Source of the DNA: Collinsella aerofaciens
GTDB taxonomy: Bacteria; Actinomycetota; Coriobacteriia; Coriobacteriales; Coriobacteriaceae
Reading direction: 5' to 3'
Assembly (NCBI GenBank): GCA_014846205.1
Contig: RKAY01000026.1
Coordinates: 1-7,040 of the forward strand
Length of the DNA stretch: 7,040 nt
The notes under the pieces were generated by a model. It did no database searches. It was not told where the DNA came from and saw nothing but the letters and a program-made list of their open reading frames with translations. Below, one piece after another: positions 5,612 through 7,040 of this stretch. How positions within the stretch are numbered: position 1 is the first letter of the stretch; the number at the start of each line of letters is the position of its first letter. Made by a program: the position numbers and the translations under genes.

Positions 5612-5658
5612 GATTGACCTGTCCCCCATGCACCAGGTGTGCCGCGGGGGCTGCGTTG

Positions 5659-5697
5659 TGACACAATGGCGTTTGTTCGATTCGTGATGCGAAAGGC
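5659..5697 (+). promoter_or_regulatory. Possible extended -10 promoter and ribosome site for the parvulin gene
   Basis: TGACACAAT at 5659-5667 fits an extended -10 element (TG, one base, then a hexamer close to TATAAT), with no good -35. The ribosome site GAAAGG at 5691-5696 is six bases before the ATG at 5703 and is well placed. The promoter part is weak; the ribosome site is firm. Confidence 0.4.
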
Positions 5698-5702
5698 CAA
5701 AC

Positions 5703-6926
5703 ATGGCAAATAAGAAAAAGAACCCCGAGGCCGCGCCGACGCCCGAGCAACAGGCTCGCGCCGCCTCCAGCTCTCGTAAGAAGCAGCGCAAGACCTATGT
5801 GTCCAAGACCGTCAAGATCATCCTGGTGGTCATCGGCGTGCTAGCGATGCTGCTTTCCGTCTCGGCCATGGCGTGCTCCGGCCTGATGTCGCAGACCGAA
5901 AGCGCCGGCTCGGGCTATAAGCTTACTGGTGGCGTGGCTGCTACCATCAATGGCACCAACCTCACCGAGGACACCGTGACCAAGCAGATCATGAGCATGC
6001 GCACGTCCTACGGCTACACCAAGGATAAGGACTGGGCGCAGTACCTGGTCGACAACGACCTCACGCCCAAAAAGTATCGCAAGCAGCTCATCGACTCCTA
6101 CACGCAGCAGATTCTGCTTCAGCAAGCGCAGAAGGAAAACGGCGTGACCGTCTCGGACGAGGAGGTCGAGAAGGCCTGGAAGGACGCCTGCAAGAGCGCC
6201 GGCGGCGCCAAGGCCTTTAAGAAGACGCTTAAGACCTACGGCTACACCGAGGACACCTACAAGGACTCGCTCAAGGAGAGCCTGGCGCAGCAAAAGCTCA
6301 AGGATGCGGTAGCGCCCACAAGCAAGCCCAAGGACAGCGAGATTGTCGATTACATCAACGAGAACCTGTCCAACTACAATGACGCCCGTCGCTCGTCGAA
6401 TATTCTGATCAAGGTCGATTCCGACGCTTCCGACGAGGACAAGGCCGCCGCCAAGGCCAAGGCGCAGGAGTGCCTGGACAAGATCAACTCCGGCGAGTTG
6501 AGCTTTGAGGACGCCGTAAAGCAGTACTCCGACGATACCGGCTCCAAGGATAAGAAGGGCGATGTGGGCTGGGACAAGCTCACCACCTTCGTCGACAGCT
6601 ACCAGGCGGCACTCGAGGGGCTCAACAAGGGCGATGTGAGCGATGTCGTCGAGTCGACCTATGGTTACCACATCATCAAGTGTACCGACTACTTCCATGT
6701 CGATAATCAGGTCGATGACATTAAGCAGGTGCCCAAGGACATCAAGAAGTACGTATCCAACGTGGTGAAGACGCAGGCGGCAAGCACCGCGTACAGCGAG
6801 TGGCTGGAGCAGTACAAGAAAGACGCCGACATCACCGTTAACCCCATGCCCAAGGACGTACCCTATAACGTGAGCCTGAAGGGCGTCACCAAGAGTTCGA
6901 CTGACGATTCGTCGACGACTGAGTAA
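5703..6926 (+). CDS. Membrane-anchored PrsA/SurA-like parvulin peptidyl-prolyl isomerase
   Basis: This 407-residue protein is likely an extracytoplasmic foldase that turns proline peptide bonds and helps secreted proteins fold. Residues 1-35 are a charged Lys/Arg/Ala-rich cytoplasmic tail. Residues 36-57 are one hydrophobic span, followed by Cys58 in SAMACSG. That could be a weak lipobox, as in PrsA lipoproteins, but the long tail fits an uncleaved signal anchor equally well. Residues 75-215 form a helical SurA/trigger-like chaperone region (INGTNLTEDTVTKQ, LIDSYTQQILLQQ). The PPIC rotamase domain spans about 229-330, with SSNILIKVD, INSGELSFEDAVKQYSDD, KKGDVGWD and the closing YGYHIIK. The tail ends in a Ser/Thr/Asp-rich stretch. 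Very high lysine content is typical of PrsA. It is preceded by a repeat-rich spacer, so it is probably its own transcription unit, perhaps with the YqeY-like gene 54 bases downstream. Confidence 0.88.
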   Translation: MANKKKNPEAAPTPEQQARAASSSRKKQRKTYVSKTVKIILVVIGVLAMLLSVSAMACSGLMSQTESAGSGYKLTGGVAATINGTNLTEDTVTKQIMSMRTSYGYTKDKDWAQYLVDNDLTPKKYRKQLIDSYTQQILLQQAQKENGVTVSDEEVEKAWKDACKSAGGAKAFKKTLKTYGYTEDTYKDSLKESLAQQKLKDAVAPTSKPKDSEIVDYINENLSNYNDARRSSNILIKVDSDASDEDKAAAKAKAQECLDKINSGELSFEDAVKQYSDDTGSKDKKGDVGWDKLTTFVDSYQAALEGLNKGDVSDVVESTYGYHIIKCTDYFHVDNQVDDIKQVPKDIKKYVSNVVKTQAASTAYSEWLEQYKKDADITVNPMPKDVPYNVSLKGVTKSSTDDSSTTE

Positions 6927-6931
6927 TCATG

Positions 6932-6957
6932 GGGCGGTGCCCGCGCGAGTGCCGCCC
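6932..6957 (+). other. Hairpin between the parvulin and YqeY-like genes
   Basis: GGGCGG (6932-6937) pairs with CCGCCC (6952-6957), extendable by three more pairs including two G-U. It lacks a T run and lies nine bases before the ribosome site of the next gene. It may be a weak pause or 3'-end stabilising stem rather than a true terminator. Confidence 0.4.
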
Positions 6958-6980
6958 ACGCTATCGAGGAGGATTTACAG

Positions 6981-7040
6981 ATGACCAACGAAGAGCTGCA
7001 GAAGGAAATGATCGCGGCCATGAAGGCTAAGGACAAGGTT
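6981..7040 (+). CDS. Start of a YqeY / GatB-tail-like protein (partial)
   Basis: Twenty codons are visible from the ATG at 6981 to the right edge: MTNEELQKEMIAAMKAKDKV. The pattern of an acidic/polar helix ending in MK-x-K-x-K resembles the first helix of the YqeY family, which shares a fold with the tail of the GatB amidotransferase subunit; the role of YqeY itself is not well defined. A strong ribosome site, GAGGAGGA at 6966-6973, is seven bases before the ATG and makes the start secure. The family call rests on a very short piece and is tentative. Confidence 0.6.
   Translation, partial: MTNEELQKEMIAAMKAKDKV

Larger units (their letters stand above)
5479..5702. other. Repeat-rich intergenic spacer between the EIIA and parvulin genes
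   Basis: This 224-base spacer holds no gene. Its left half is a 27-bp tandem array (5490-5597). A small hairpin follows (5595-5611), then a reversed copy of the GGGACAGGT motif at 5617-5625, and a possible promoter and ribosome site for the downstream gene. No intrinsic terminator with a T run is obvious for the EIIA gene. Confidence 0.7.

Noticed and set aside
5490..5625. CRISPR array
   Set aside because: The units are directly adjacent with no unique spacers, and there are no cas genes.
5396..5791. Minus-strand open frame across the repeat-rich spacer
   Set aside because: It overlaps the ends of two well-supported genes and draws most of its sequence from the tandem repeat.
5841..6698. 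285-residue minus-strand open frame opposite the parvulin gene
   Set aside because: Leu/Val-rich mirror of lysine/aspartate codons in the parvulin; not a real membrane protein.

Overview
The window looks like a chromosomal piece of a high-GC actinobacterium of the class Coriobacteriia, most likely Collinsella or a close relative. This is inferred from the protein style (an Fe-S type PurF with an actinobacterial-like insertion, a long-tailed PrsA-like protein), the strong CGC/CGT and GCC/GGC codon preference, and intergenic 'GGGACAGGT' and 'CACCTGGGGAC' repeat pieces of a kind I remember from that group. No database search was possible.

Layout. Bases 1-964 (minus strand, open at the left edge) encode the N-terminal 321 residues of a membrane sensor histidine kinase. 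It looks like a hybrid. Residues 1-160 form a multi-span membrane module with the codon use of the rest of the window. Residues from about 161 on (PAS domain and H-box) are PhoR-like and use CGG for arginine, which the membrane module never does. This is either a real recombination/transfer fusion or an assembly chimera near a contig end. Bases 965-1239 are a divergent intergenic region with a good -10 box for the purine genes.

Bases 1240-4862 hold three de novo purine synthesis genes in pathway-related order on the plus strand: purF (step 1), purM (step 5) and purN (step 3). PurM and purN overlap by 11 bases. Purine synthesis is followed by a clear intrinsic terminator and then a 52-bp palindrome in the leader of the next gene.

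Bases 5014-5478 encode a lone PTS EIIA domain of the galactitol/fructose-like superfamily, without EIIB or EIIC partners in view. Bases 5479-5702 are a repeat-rich spacer with a 27-bp tandem array. Bases 5703-6926 encode a membrane-anchored PrsA/SurA-like parvulin peptidyl-prolyl isomerase, and at 6981 the start of a YqeY/GatB-like protein runs off the right edge.

The coding content is mostly housekeeping. I see no defence system, mobile element with a transposase, CRISPR array, tRNA or rRNA. The parts most worth a second look are the hybrid kinase, the 52-bp palindrome with its overlapping helices, and the 27-bp tandem repeat.
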